64,000 bases of DNA from JALZOC01 sp035758845. GTDB taxonomy: Bacteria > Acidobacteriota > Vicinamibacteria > Vicinamibacterales > 2-12-FULL-66-21. Location of the stretch: assembly GCA_035758845.1 (NCBI GenBank), contig DASTVZ010000052.1, forward strand, positions 1-64,000. The letters are read 5' to 3'. The translations under genes and the position numbers were made by a program. The stretch's first letter is position 1; each line of letters starts with the position of its first letter. Under the pieces are notes generated by a model. The model was not told the DNA's origin. It saw only the letters and a list, made by a program, of their open reading frames with translations, and made no database searches. This document shows, one piece after another, positions 33,617 through 42,452 of the stretch.

Positions 33617-34841
33617 CAAGTACTCGCCGCGCGTGCGACAAGTCGAGCGCTCCATCCCATCGCGCGATCACCACCGTCGCGACCGCATTGCCGATGAGAT
33701 TGGTGATGGCGCGGGCCTCCGACATGAATCGATCGACGCCGACCAAAAGTGCAAGCCCGCCTGGAGGGATCGATGGTATGGCCGACAGCGTGGCCGCGAG
33801 GGTAATGAAACCGCTCCCCGTCACTCCCGCCGCGCCTTTCGAGGTGAGCAACAGGATCGCGAGCATGGACAACTGCTCGCGAAGAGAGAGATGCAGCCCG
33901 CTTGCCTGGGCGACAAAGACGGCAGCCATGGTCATGTAAATTGATGTGCCGTCGAGGTTGAACGAGTACCCGGTCGGAATGACGAGGCCGACAACCGGCT
34001 TGCTGCAGCCGAGTTGCTCCATCTTCATCATCAACCGTGGCAGCGCAGACTCGGATGACGAAGTACCGAGGACGAGGAGGATTTCTTCGCCAATGTAGCG
34101 AAGCAGCGCCAAAAGCCGGAGCCCGGCCAGCCGAACGACAATGCCCAGGATGATGAGGATGAAGAAGAAGCACGTGATGTAGACACCGGCCATCAACTTG
34201 CCCAGAGACAGCAGCGATCCGACGCCGTAGCGGCCGACGGTGAACGCCATCGCTCCGAAGGCACCGATCGGCGCGAGACGCATGATCATGCCGACGATGA
34301 CAAACAGCGTGTGCGACAGCTGCTCGATGGCCGATACGAGCGTGCGCGCTCGATCGCCCTGCGACAGCAGCGCCACGCCGAAGAGCAGCGAGACGACGAG
34401 CACCTGCAGAATGTCGCCACGCACGAAGCCATCGAGCACCGTGGTTGGAATGATGTTCAGGAGAAATTCGACCGTGCTCGTCGGCGCACCGGCCGGCGCC
34501 GGTGGTGCCGCCGACGGGTCAACCTGCAGTCCGACCCCCGGCTGGAGAATGTTGACGACCACCAGGCCGATCACCAGGGCGAGCGTCGAGATAACCTCGA
34601 AGTACACGAGCGTGCGAATACCGATGCGCCCGACGTCGCGCATGGCACCCATGCGTGCAATCCCGACCGTGATCGTCGCGAACACGATCGGGCCAATCAG
34701 CATCTTGATTAACTTGATGAACCCGTCGCCGAGCGGCTTCATCGCCGCTCCGGTGTCGGGGGACACAACGCCGAGAATGACGCCGAGGACGATTCCAGCG
34801 AGGACCTGGGCGTAGAGGCTGCGGTAGAACGGGCGGGTCAT
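33549..34841 (-). CDS. Dicarboxylate/amino acid:cation symporter, DAACS (DctA/GltP) family
   Basis: A 430-residue inner-membrane transporter starting at ATG 34841 (TRPFYRSLYAQVLAGIVLGVILG). About eight transmembrane helices and two hairpins. Family hallmarks: LIKMLIGPIVFATITVGIA, LGTSSSESALPRLMMKME (the SSSE-type hairpin 1), and TGYSFNLDGTSIYMTMAAVF, and LLLTSKGAAGVTGSGFITLAATL. These bind sodium and a dicarboxylate or acidic amino acid. The last 20 residues (ERDMGEGTREKGREEGEREKG) are coded by the CCCTTTT repeat and are an artefact of its insertion. The open frame upstream of 34841 is not used. Confidence 0.93.
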   Translation of the reverse strand: MTRPFYRSLYAQVLAGIVLGVILGVVSPDTGAAMKPLGDGFIKLIKMLIGPIVFATITVGIARMGAMRDVGRIGIRTLVYFEVISTLALVIGLVVVNILQPGVGLQVDPSAAPPAPAGAPTSTVEFLLNIIPTTVLDGFVRGDILQVLVVSLLFGVALLSQGDRARTLVSAIEQLSHTLFVIVGMIMRLAPIGAFGAMAFTVGRYGVGSLLSLGKLMAGVYITCFFFILIILGIVVRLAGLRLLALLRYIGEEILLVLGTSSSESALPRLMMKMEQLGCSKPVVGLVIPTGYSFNLDGTSIYMTMAAVFVAQASGLHLSLREQLSMLAILLLTSKGAAGVTGSGFITLAATLSAIPSIPPGGLALLVGVDRFMSEARAITNLIGNAVATVVIARWDGALDLSHARRVLGERDMGEGTREKGREEGEREKG

Positions 34842-34872
34842 CGAGCGGCGATGGTAGCAGAAGGCTGATACG

Positions 34873-35793
34873 TCATGTTCTCGTGACCACATAGATACCG
34901 GCGAGCACGACACCACCTCCGACGATCTGCGCCGATGTGAGTGGCTCACCGAGGAACGCGGCCGCGAGCAGGGCTGTCAACGGCACCTGCGAGAGGATCG
35001 AGACCGAGGTAATCGTCGCCGGCAGATGTCCAAGTGCATAGACGAGCGCATAGTAGCTTGCCAGCTGGGACACCAACGCAAGGCCAAGAAGTGCGAGCCA
35101 GGTTTGTGCTGAATACCCGGTTAGCGAAATCTCCATCACGAGGCAGACGACGAGGAGTGTCAGAGCGCTGGCCGTGACCGCGACGACGTTAAAGGTCAGC
35201 GTATCCATTTCCGTTCGCACCCGCTCGGTCGTGACCATGTAGCCTGCCCAGAAGACAGCGGCAGTCAGCGCGAACAGATCGCCAATCGCATCTCCGTGAC
35301 GCACCGCACTGCCACGTGAGGCGTCCCACAGGACGATCACTCCACACCCTGCCAGCGCAAGCCCGAGCCCGATCCAGAACGACAGTCGTGGACGTTTGCG
35401 AAAAAAGAACCAGGACGCGAGGCCGACGAAAATCGGGGCGTTGTTCCCCAACAGCACGGCAGTCGCAGCGGACGTGCGCAGAACCGCGCTGTTGAACAAC
35501 AGAAGATCGAAGGCGAAGAATGCGCCGCCGGTCACCGCCAGCACCATCGCCGTCCGGGCGGGTGTGCGCCCACCGCGAACCACCCGCCATGGGAGAAGGA
35601 TGAGGAGCGCAATCAGCACCCGGTAAAAGGCTGATGCGGGCGCCGGGACGCCAGCCCACCGCACGAACAGCGCCGACCAGGCCATGCCGAAAATCGCAGC
35701 GGCGAGCGCCAGGTACGCCAGTAAACGCCGTCCTCGACTGGCTATTTCTTTCTTTCGTATTTCCAGTTGCGCGATTTCCCCTGGGACAGCCAT
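34873..35793 (-). CDS. EamA family (drug/metabolite superfamily) transporter
   Basis: A membrane protein with ten helices in two EamA repeats. First: FGMAWSALFVRWAGVPAPASAFYRVLIALL; second: LFALTAAVFWAGYMVTTERVR and LPATITSVSILSQVPLTALLAAAFLGEPL. The start is uncertain. ATG 35793 (AVPGEIAQLEIRKKEI) overlaps the YdeI gene by 52 bases and has no Shine-Dalgarno; a later non-ATG start near LLAYLALAAAIF is possible. The substrate is unknown. Leftward, following the YdeI-like gene. Confidence 0.87.
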   Translation of the reverse strand: MAVPGEIAQLEIRKKEIASRGRRLLAYLALAAAIFGMAWSALFVRWAGVPAPASAFYRVLIALLILLPWRVVRGGRTPARTAMVLAVTGGAFFAFDLLLFNSAVLRTSAATAVLLGNNAPIFVGLASWFFFRKRPRLSFWIGLGLALAGCGVIVLWDASRGSAVRHGDAIGDLFALTAAVFWAGYMVTTERVRTEMDTLTFNVVAVTASALTLLVVCLVMEISLTGYSAQTWLALLGLALVSQLASYYALVYALGHLPATITSVSILSQVPLTALLAAAFLGEPLTSAQIVGGGVVLAGIYVVTRT

Positions 35794-36341
35794 TCGACAG
35801 TCGTCGCCATGCGCTTCTTGCGCGTCGCCTCGGTCTTCGCTTCTGTAATCCACTCGATGTATTCCCGTTTGTGACTCGGGCTCAGAGCTTTGAAATTCGC
35901 CGACGCCTTGGCGTTGGTCTTCAGCGCCTTCTGCAAATCGCCCGGAGTCTTCGGCGGCGCCTTTGAGGCTGTTCGTTCAGGCCTCGCGATCTTCACGCCA
36001 TCGTCGTTGAGTGCAGCCGCCTGCCGCACGAGACGCGTGAGTTCCTTTGATCGCGGCAGATCGTCGACCGCCGTGATCCGACCGAACTGACTCATCGGCG
36101 TACCGTTCGGTGGAACGTCAAGCAACGAGCCTTTCCAGAAGCCAAACGAGCAGTGGGCTTTGAACGCCGCCATGCTGCAGAGCATTCCCTTGTAGACAAA
36201 GTGAGGAAAGCTCCACTTCATGGTCTCTTCCACCTCGGGACACCCCGCGTGCACTGATTCGCGGATGTGCACGAGGATGGGCCTGGCAAACGGCGCCGCG
36301 TTCTGAATGTATGCGTCGACACGCGGATCAGTGGTGGCCAT
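35742..36341 (-). CDS. YdeI/OmpD-associated family protein with DUF1801 domain
   Basis: A 199-residue cytoplasmic protein. Residues 10-115 are DUF1801-like (PILVHIRESVHAGCPEVEETMKWSFPHFVYKG, MLCSMAAFKAHCSFGFWKG), and the C-terminus has the OmdA-type SPSHKREYIEWITEAKTEATRKKRMATTVEWLSQGK. In Salmonella YdeI family members are involved in antimicrobial peptide resistance; function here unknown. The 3' end overlaps the EamA gene start if that start is used. Confidence 0.88.
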   Translation of the reverse strand: MATTDPRVDAYIQNAAPFARPILVHIRESVHAGCPEVEETMKWSFPHFVYKGMLCSMAAFKAHCSFGFWKGSLLDVPPNGTPMSQFGRITAVDDLPRSKELTRLVRQAAALNDDGVKIARPERTASKAPPKTPGDLQKALKTNAKASANFKALSPSHKREYIEWITEAKTEATRKKRMATTVEWLSQGKSRNWKYERKK

Positions 36342-36364
36342 AATGTAAGGGCCTCAGCGATGAG

Positions 36365-36402
36365 AATTCCGGACGCCGGATCCCGGACACCGGATCCCGG
36401 CA
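36365..36402. repeat. CCGGATCCCGG repeat
   Basis: CCGGACGCCGGATCCCGGA followed by CACCGGATCCCGG; same family as 12040-12056 and 40420-40450. It lies in the 133-base gap between YdeI and ppc. Confidence 0.65.
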
Positions 36403-36436
36403 GCGATCACAAAATGCGCACAGATCCTATCGCAGC

Positions 36437-36465
36437 CGGACAACCGCCGACCGCCAAGCGATAAT
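36437..36465 (+). promoter_or_regulatory. Candidate ppc promoter giving a leaderless transcript
   Basis: CGGACA (36437-36442), 17 bases, GATAAT (36460-36465). The ATG at 36475 begins 10 bases after the hexamer, so the transcript would have at most a few untranslated bases. No Shine-Dalgarno is visible, which agrees with leaderless initiation. Confidence 0.45.
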
Positions 36466-36474
36466 GTATGGTTG

Positions 36475-39159
36475 ATGCCGACCGACGTGATCCGCGATCC
36501 CCACGAGCGCCTGCGAGACGATGTTCGGCTGCTCGGGGGGATTCTCGGAGAGACGCTGCGCCAACGAGAGGGTTCGGCACTCTTTCACATTGTCGAGCGA
36601 GTACGGGCGCTCTCGAAAAGCGGACGGGCCGGGAGCGACCGCGACCTCGACTCGCTGGCCGAACTGTTGCGGGCGCTGCCAGTCGAATCGACGGTTCCGA
36701 TTGCGCGGGCGTTCTCGCACTTTCTGACGCTGGCCAACATCGCCGAACAGTATCACCGCGTCCGCCGCCGCCGCGAATACCTGCGCGACCCCGGCGCTCC
36801 ACCGCAGCGTGGCTCCTGCGACGAAACGTTCACGCGCCTCCTCGGCCAAGGGATTACGGCGGATGCGCTGCACGCGGCCACCGTGTCACTGCGCGTCGAA
36901 CTCGTCCTGACCGCGCATCCAACGGCGATCACCCGCCGGACGTTGATTCAGAAGCATCTCCGCATCGCCGCGGCACTGGCGTCGCAGGATCGTGTCGATC
37001 TCACGGCGCCGGAGCGGGCCGACATCATCGCAGCCATCCGGCGCGAGGTCCTCGCCGCGTGGGAGACCGATGAAATCCGTGCCCGACGGCCAACGCCGGT
37101 CGACGAAGCGATTGCCGGGCTTTTGATTTTCGAGCAGACGCTGTGGGATGCGGTTCCCCGGTTCCTGCGATCGTTAAGCGGGGCGCTCACACGCGCGACT
37201 GGCCGCGGCCTTCCTCTCGACGCCGCGCCCCTTCGTTTTGGATCGTGGATGGGCGGCGATCGCGACGGCAATCCGACGGTGACGCCCGAAGTGACGCGGC
37301 TGGCCTGCAGCGTCGCCCGCTGGATGGCCGCAGATCTGTACGAACGCGAAATCGCCGCGCTGCGGTCTGAGCTGTCAGTGACCGCGGCAACGGCGGAGCT
37401 TCGTGCTCGGGCCAATGGCGCGCGAGAACCTTATCGCGCCGTCCTGCGTGAGGTTCGCGATCGTCTCCGCGCCACACGCGACGCCCGTGGTCACGAACTG
37501 TCGCGCGCCGAGCTCTTAAAGGGTGATGCGGACAAGCCGGCCTCTCCGCGCGCGGCCGCCTACGGCTCGGTTGCAGAATTCATCGAACCGCTGCAGCTCT
37601 GTTATCGTTCGCTGATCGAAACCGGGCAGAACGTCATCGCCGAGGGCCGGCTCGCCGACGTGCTGCGGCGAACGGCAGCGTTTGGCTTGACGCTCGTGCG
37701 CCTCGATCTCCGCCAGCATGCGGCACGGCATGCCGAGGCGCTTGACGCGATCACGCGTCATCGCGGCCTCGGCTCGTATCTGCAGTGGGACGAATCGCAG
37801 CGCCAGACATTTCTTTCGAACGCGCTTCGCGATCGCCAACGATTGGCGCCGCCCGACCTCGACGCCGACGACAACGTCCGTGACGTGCTGGACACGTTCG
37901 AACTGGCCGGGAGCACGAATCCCGAGTCACTCTCCGCGTTTGTCGTCTCGATGGCGCAAGCCCCCTCGGATGTTCTCGCGATTGAAGCACTCCAGGCACA
38001 TTCGAAGAACCGGCTCCGGGCGGTTCCTCTGTTCGAGCGGATCGATGATCTCGCGGGCGCCGCGGAAACGCTGCGGTCGCTGCTCGCAATCCCGGCGTAC
38101 CGCGCACGAATCGACGGACGACAGGAAGTCATGATCGGCTATTCCGATTCCGCGAAAGACGGAGGCCGGCTCGCATCCAACTGGGCGCTGTATCGCGCGC
38201 AGGAATCGATCGTCGAGGTCTGCCGCGAAGCGCACGTCGAGCTGACGCTGTTTCACGGGCGCGGCGGCAGCATCAGCCGTGGTGGCGGTCCAACCTATCT
38301 GGCGATTCAGTCGCAGCCGCCGGGGTCGGTCAACGGACGACTGCGGGTGACTGAACAGGGGGAAATGATTCAAGCGCAGTTCGGTCTTCCCGAGATCGCG
38401 ACACGCACCCTCGAGTTGTATACGACGGCCACGCTCGCGGCGACGCTCGAGATCCCCGAGCAGCCGAATCCCCGGTGGCGACCGGTCATGGACCGGCTCG
38501 CCGACAAGGCGCGGGCCGTGTATCGACAGGTCGTGTACGAGGATCGGCGCTTCATTGACTACTTCCGCTCGGCCACGCCGGAGGTCGAGCTTGGGTCGGT
38601 GCCGATTGGCAGCCGTCCCGTCCGTCGCAGCGGCGATGGCGGCGTCGATTCGCTGCGCGCAATTCCGTGGGTATTTGCCTGGACGCAAACCCGACTGCTG
38701 CTGCCCTCGTGGCTCGGAACGGGCGAAGCCCTTACCACAGCACTCGACGCGGGTGATCTCGACGTCATTCGTGAGATGTACGAGAACTGGCCGTTTTTCC
38801 GCTCGACGCTCGATCTGATCGCGATGGTGCTCGCCGAATCCGATGCACGCATTGCCGCAGAGTACGATCGGCGTCTCGTCCCGCACGAACTTCAACCCGT
38901 CGGCACCGATCTGCGCAATCGCCTGGAGATGACGATTCAGTCGGTGCTGAAGGCGACCGGCAAGGAACGTCTCCTGACGGAGAATGTCGTGTTGCGGCGG
39001 TCGATTGAGGTCCGCAATCCTTACGTCTATCCGATTAATCTCGTGCAGATCGAGCTGCTCAGGCGGCTGCGGGAAGACAGCGCGGCCGATTCGCAGATCG
39101 CCAACGCGTTCATGGTCACGGTGAATGGAATCGCGGCGGGAATGAGGATTACCGGCTGA
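36475..39159 (+). CDS. ppc: Phosphoenolpyruvate carboxylase
   Basis: A 894-residue enzyme converting PEP and bicarbonate to oxaloacetate, replenishing the TCA cycle. Start ATG 36475. Conserved sites: catalytic His in ELVLTAHPTA, GSWMGGDRDGNP, catalytic Lys in IGYSDSAKDGGRLASN, the mobile loop FHGRGGSISRGGGP, and FAWTQTRLLLPSWLG. It is full length. Two residues used by the E. coli enzyme to bind the inhibitor L-aspartate differ: the Lys of MVFAKAD is Glu here (MVLAESD, 38836-38838), and the Asn of the C-terminal MRNTG is Ile (MRITG, 39148-39150). The Arg in SIEVRNPY and the loop Arg are kept. It is monocistronic; a repeat begins right after the stop. Confidence 0.97.
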   Translation: MPTDVIRDPHERLRDDVRLLGGILGETLRQREGSALFHIVERVRALSKSGRAGSDRDLDSLAELLRALPVESTVPIARAFSHFLTLANIAEQYHRVRRRREYLRDPGAPPQRGSCDETFTRLLGQGITADALHAATVSLRVELVLTAHPTAITRRTLIQKHLRIAAALASQDRVDLTAPERADIIAAIRREVLAAWETDEIRARRPTPVDEAIAGLLIFEQTLWDAVPRFLRSLSGALTRATGRGLPLDAAPLRFGSWMGGDRDGNPTVTPEVTRLACSVARWMAADLYEREIAALRSELSVTAATAELRARANGAREPYRAVLREVRDRLRATRDARGHELSRAELLKGDADKPASPRAAAYGSVAEFIEPLQLCYRSLIETGQNVIAEGRLADVLRRTAAFGLTLVRLDLRQHAARHAEALDAITRHRGLGSYLQWDESQRQTFLSNALRDRQRLAPPDLDADDNVRDVLDTFELAGSTNPESLSAFVVSMAQAPSDVLAIEALQAHSKNRLRAVPLFERIDDLAGAAETLRSLLAIPAYRARIDGRQEVMIGYSDSAKDGGRLASNWALYRAQESIVEVCREAHVELTLFHGRGGSISRGGGPTYLAIQSQPPGSVNGRLRVTEQGEMIQAQFGLPEIATRTLELYTTATLAATLEIPEQPNPRWRPVMDRLADKARAVYRQVVYEDRRFIDYFRSATPEVELGSVPIGSRPVRRSGDGGVDSLRAIPWVFAWTQTRLLLPSWLGTGEALTTALDAGDLDVIREMYENWPFFRSTLDLIAMVLAESDARIAAEYDRRLVPHELQPVGTDLRNRLEMTIQSVLKATGKERLLTENVVLRRSIEVRNPYVYPINLVQIELLRRLREDSAADSQIANAFMVTVNGIAAGMRITG

Positions 39160-39160
39160 C

Positions 39161-39235
39161 GCCGGCTGCTGGCTGCTGGCTGCTGGTCAAAAACAGATCC
39201 AAGAGCCAGAAGCCAGGAGCCGACAGCCAGAAGCT
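39161..39235. repeat. Degenerate GGCTGCTGGCT/GAGCCAGAAGCC repeats
   Basis: GGCTGCT three times, then AAGAGCCAGAAGCCAGGAGCC and CAGCCAGAAGC. It fills the gap between the convergent ppc and HHH genes, beginning at the ppc stop and ending at the HHH stop. CTGGCT at one end and AGCCAG at the other can pair, so transcripts could fold here. Confidence 0.65.
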
Positions 39236-39878
39236 ACTCAATCACCACATACCTCTTCAACCTGTCCGTCTCCTTCTGCCCCACGTACTTGCCGATCTCC
39301 TTGTCGAACTGCGCGTAGGACTTCCAGGGACGGTATTCCTTGAACTCGCGCACCATTCGCTGGCCAGCGCCGGGAATGCTGAGGATGTCCTCGTCGGTTG
39401 CCGTATTCAGGTTGACCGGAATAAAGCAATACTGCGCGAGCTTCGCAGCCCCGGAGGCTCCAACATACTTCCCTATTTCCTTGTCGAACTGCGCCCACGA
39501 TTTCCACGGGCGGTACTCGGCAAACTCCCGCACCATGCGTTTCCCCGCGCCGGGGACGAGCAGGATCTCTTCCGGGGTCGCCGTATTGAGATTGATGTGG
39601 ACGAAGGCCTTCTCGTAGAGCTGCATCGCCTGTTCCTGCGTCAGCCCCTGACCAACGAGAAACGTGTTCAATTCAGTAATGCTCTTGAACGGACGGACCC
39701 CGACAAGCGCTTTCGCGATAGCCGGCGTCATATTCGGCATTTTCGCGAGGTCCTGCTCCGACGCGGTGTTCGCGTCGACCACACCTTGCGATTTGCCCAC
39801 CTGCGCACGGGTCGCGGCTGGCAGCGCCAGAGTCAGCGCGAGCACCGCTCCAATCACCCAACGTGTTCGAATAATCAT
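39234..39878 (-). CDS. Exported protein of three helix-hairpin-helix units
   Basis: A 214-residue secreted protein; signal peptide residues 1-25 (VIGAVLALTLALPAATRAQ). Three ComEA-like units follow: VDANTASEQDLAKMPNMTPAIAKALVG, then INLNTATPEEILLVPGAGKRMVREFAEYRP, then VNLNTATDEDILSIPGAGQRMVREFKEYRP. Units 2 and 3 are nearly identical (both continue WKSWAQFDKEIGKYVG or WKSYAQFDKEIGKYVG), a recent duplication. No transmembrane anchor is visible apart from the signal peptide. A periplasmic nucleic-acid binding role is inferred from ComEA. Confidence 0.85.
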   Translation of the reverse strand: MIIRTRWVIGAVLALTLALPAATRAQVGKSQGVVDANTASEQDLAKMPNMTPAIAKALVGVRPFKSITELNTFLVGQGLTQEQAMQLYEKAFVHINLNTATPEEILLVPGAGKRMVREFAEYRPWKSWAQFDKEIGKYVGASGAAKLAQYCFIPVNLNTATDEDILSIPGAGQRMVREFKEYRPWKSYAQFDKEIGKYVGQKETDRLKRYVVIE

Positions 39879-39909
39879 GCGTGTTCTCCTGATTCGGGAT
39901 TCTCGTTAT

Positions 39910-40353
39910 TCATTTCCCGTCGCGACGACGCCGAACCGGGTATCGATAGGCGTAGACGAGTCCAATCAAGCCAAGCTGCGACATCGATCCCGGGGCCAGC
40001 GCCGGTGGCGTTTTCGCCGTCATCGCCTTGACGAGAAGCTCGCGCCCGGCAATCGCGGGATCGACTTCCGTCTGAAACTCGACATTCGCCTGGTAGTGCA
40101 GGTACATCCCAAGAAACCCTGCGGCGATGAACAGCACCATCGTGATCTGAAACAGGCGAAGACTCGCTGTTCCCCGATGGACCTCGTGCCAGGCGATCGC
40201 GACAAATGCAATCCCGATCAACACAAGCGGAATGAACTGAGCGACATCTTCGTCGTGCTTCAACAGCAACAGCTCGGTCGTTGTCCCTACCAGTCCGATC
40301 AGCAGGATAGCCAGCAGCACTCGACGAACGACATCGAGCGTCTCATGCACCAC
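39910..40353 (-). CDS. Small membrane protein of unknown function
   Basis: A 147-residue protein with four hydrophobic segments (residues 11-30, 38-57, 67-87 and 122-138), the last after a loop containing VDPAIAGRELLVKAMTAKTPPALAPGSMSQLGLIGL. I do not recognise the family. It precedes the HHH gene on the same strand by 31 bases, so the two may be co-expressed. Confidence 0.6.
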   Translation of the reverse strand: MVHETLDVVRRVLLAILLIGLVGTTTELLLLKHDEDVAQFIPLVLIGIAFVAIAWHEVHRGTASLRLFQITMVLFIAAGFLGMYLHYQANVEFQTEVDPAIAGRELLVKAMTAKTPPALAPGSMSQLGLIGLVYAYRYPVRRRRDGK

Positions 40354-40419
40354 GACATGCTAGCGTACGATGCGCGCCTTTCGCGGGCTTGTCACGGAAA
40401 TAACACGGATGGTTCGAGC

Positions 40420-40540
40420 GGGATCCGGGATCCGTTGTCCGGGATCCGATCATTCAGCGATTCAGGGATTCAATGATCAGTGATTCGAAGATTCCGGATT
40501 CGACGATTCACGATAAGTGATCAGCGATTAGGGATTCACA
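40420..40540. repeat. GGGATCCGGGATCC repeat followed by GATTC repeats
   Basis: GCGGGATCCGGGATCC and CCGGGATCCG (40420-40450), then a GATTC-rich stretch (CAGCGATTCAGGGATTC, GTGATTCGAAGATTCCGGATTC, CGACGATTCACGAT) to 40540. The cysA stop codon (40528-40530) lies inside it, so the last codons of cysA are coded by the repeat. Confidence 0.7.
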
Positions 40541-41583
40541 AACACCCGTACTTTCCTCGGCGTGACATACAGCCGGTCTCCTGGCTTCACCGCCAGCCGC
40601 TCGAACTGATCGCGTCCGAGCTCGGCGTGAATGAGGCCGCCGTGCGCGCCGGCGAGTTCAAGGCGCACCATGGCGCCCGACGCGGTGACGTTCTCGAGCA
40701 CCGCCCAGAGTCCCGATCCTGTTTCCGATCGGCTGACGTCGAACTCGTGCGGGCGCGTGTACGCCGCTGCTGTGCGCGGCTGCGAATCGGCGTGCACCGG
40801 ATACTCGACGTCGAGTGGACCGAAAATGCCGCGACCATCTTCCACCCGGCCATGAAAGATGTTGACGGTGCCGAGGAAGCTGATCACGAAGGGGGTTGCC
40901 GGCCGTTCGACGACATCATCCGGGGTGCCGTCCTGTTCGATGACGCCGTGGTTCATGACCGCGACGCGATCGGCAAGTTCGAGCGCTTCCTCCTGATCGT
41001 GGGTCACGAACACGCTGGTCAGATGAATGTCGTCGTGGAGACGGCGGAGCCAGCGCCGGAGTTCCTGGCGGACGCGGGCATCGAGCGCGCCGAATGGCTC
41101 GTCGAGCAACAACACCTTGGGCTCAACCGCGAGCGCGCGCGCGAGCGCCACCCGTTGCCGTTGACCGCCCGACAGCTCGGAGGGCCGGCGATCGGCCATG
41201 AAATCCAGTTGCACGAGCTGGAGCAGCTCCTTCACCCGTCGTTTGATCTCCGCGTCCTCCGGCCGCCGAGATCGCGGACGAACGCGCAGGCCAAATGCGA
41301 CATTCTCGAAGACCGACATGTGGCGGAAAAGGGCGTAGTGTTGAAAGACGAATCCGACGCGACGTTCGCGCGGGTTGCGCTCGGTTGCGTCCTCACCTTC
41401 GAGGATGACGGAACCGGAATCGGCGGTCTCGAGTCCGGCAATGATTCGAAGCAGGGTCGTTTTGCCGGAACCAGAAGGCCCGAGCAGCGCGTAGAGTTCG
41501 CCCGACGCGACGCTCAGGCTGACGTCCTTCAAGGCGACGAAACTGCCGAAGGTCTTCGTCAGACCGCGGACTTCGATTCCCAT
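40528..41583 (-). CDS. cysA: Sulfate ABC transporter ATP-binding protein CysA
   Basis: A 351-residue ATPase of the sulfate/thiosulfate importer. Walker A is GPSGSGKTTLLRII (near residue 35), the Q-loop FVFQHYALFRHM, the signature LSGGQRQRVALARAL, Walker B KVLLLDEPFGALD and the switch His in VFVTHDQEE. A C-terminal TOBE-like domain follows (VFVNP at the end). Length is that of CysA. It overlaps cysW by 25 bases and is the last gene of the operon. The 3' end is inside a repeat. Confidence 0.95.
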   Translation of the reverse strand: MGIEVRGLTKTFGSFVALKDVSLSVASGELYALLGPSGSGKTTLLRIIAGLETADSGSVILEGEDATERNPRERRVGFVFQHYALFRHMSVFENVAFGLRVRPRSRRPEDAEIKRRVKELLQLVQLDFMADRRPSELSGGQRQRVALARALAVEPKVLLLDEPFGALDARVRQELRRWLRRLHDDIHLTSVFVTHDQEEALELADRVAVMNHGVIEQDGTPDDVVERPATPFVISFLGTVNIFHGRVEDGRGIFGPLDVEYPVHADSQPRTAAAYTRPHEFDVSRSETGSGLWAVLENVTASGAMVRLELAGAHGGLIHAELGRDQFERLAVKPGDRLYVTPRKVRVFVNP

Positions 41584-42452
41584 GGCATGACTTCAATCGC
41601 CGGGTGAGCGGCCGCCCGCGCCGAGCGCTCGACCCGCGTCTCCACGATCGCTTTGAGGATGAGCGTGACAATGGCCAGGCAGCCAAGCAGCGAGGCGACC
41701 GCAAAAGCCGCCTGGGCGTTGTACTCGTTATACAGAATCTCCACGTGCAGCGGGAGCGTGTTGGTGAGCCCGCGAATGTGCCCGGAAACCACCGACACGG
41801 CGCCAAATTCTCCCATCGCCCTGGCGTTGGCGAGAATGACGCCGTAGAGCAGCCCCCACTTGATGTTGGGAAGCGTCACGCGAAAAAACAATTGCAGCCC
41901 TCCGGCCCCGAGCACACGCGCCGCCTCCTCCTCTTCGGTGCCGATCGCTTCCATGATCGGGATCACTTCTCTCGCGACGAATGGAAACGACACGAAGATG
42001 GTCGCCAGGATGATTCCCGGCACCGCGAAAACGATTTGAAGACCGTGGTCGATCATCCACGGACCCAGCCAACCGCGCCGTCCGAACAGCAGCACGAACA
42101 CAAGGCCTGAAATCACAGGCGAGACCGCGAACGGCAGATCGATCAAGGTGAGCAGCAGGTGGCGGCCGCGGAACTGAAACTTTCCGATCGCCCAGCCGGC
42201 CGCGACGCCAAACAGCACGTTCAGCGGAACCGCTACACCGGCCGCCAGCAGCGTCAGCTTGAGCGCGGCGACTGCATCTGGTTCGACGATTGCCGCGCGA
42301 TATGCATCGAATCCCTTGGCGAACGCTTCGGCAAAGACTGCAGCAAGCGGTACCACGAGAAACAGCGCCACGAAGCCGAGCGCCACGGCGGTAATCCCCC
42401 AACGCACCAGGCGCGGCTCGGTCACACGCGCGATTGGCAAGCCGTTCGTCAC
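41559..42452 (-). CDS. cysW: Sulfate ABC transporter permease CysW
   Basis: A 297-residue inner-membrane permease. The start is GTG 42452 (TNGLPIARVTEPRLVRW), which overlaps the cysT stop as GTGA. Six transmembrane helices; the permease EAA-like loop is TEEEEAARVLGAGGLQLFFRVTLPNI and the FGAVSVVSGHIRG motif follows. CysW and CysT form the membrane channel of the importer. The open frame upstream of 42452 is a different region and not used. Confidence 0.94.
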   Translation of the reverse strand: MTNGLPIARVTEPRLVRWGITAVALGFVALFLVVPLAAVFAEAFAKGFDAYRAAIVEPDAVAALKLTLLAAGVAVPLNVLFGVAAGWAIGKFQFRGRHLLLTLIDLPFAVSPVISGLVFVLLFGRRGWLGPWMIDHGLQIVFAVPGIILATIFVSFPFVAREVIPIMEAIGTEEEEAARVLGAGGLQLFFRVTLPNIKWGLLYGVILANARAMGEFGAVSVVSGHIRGLTNTLPLHVEILYNEYNAQAAFAVASLLGCLAIVTLILKAIVETRVERSARAAAHPAIEVMPWESKSAV

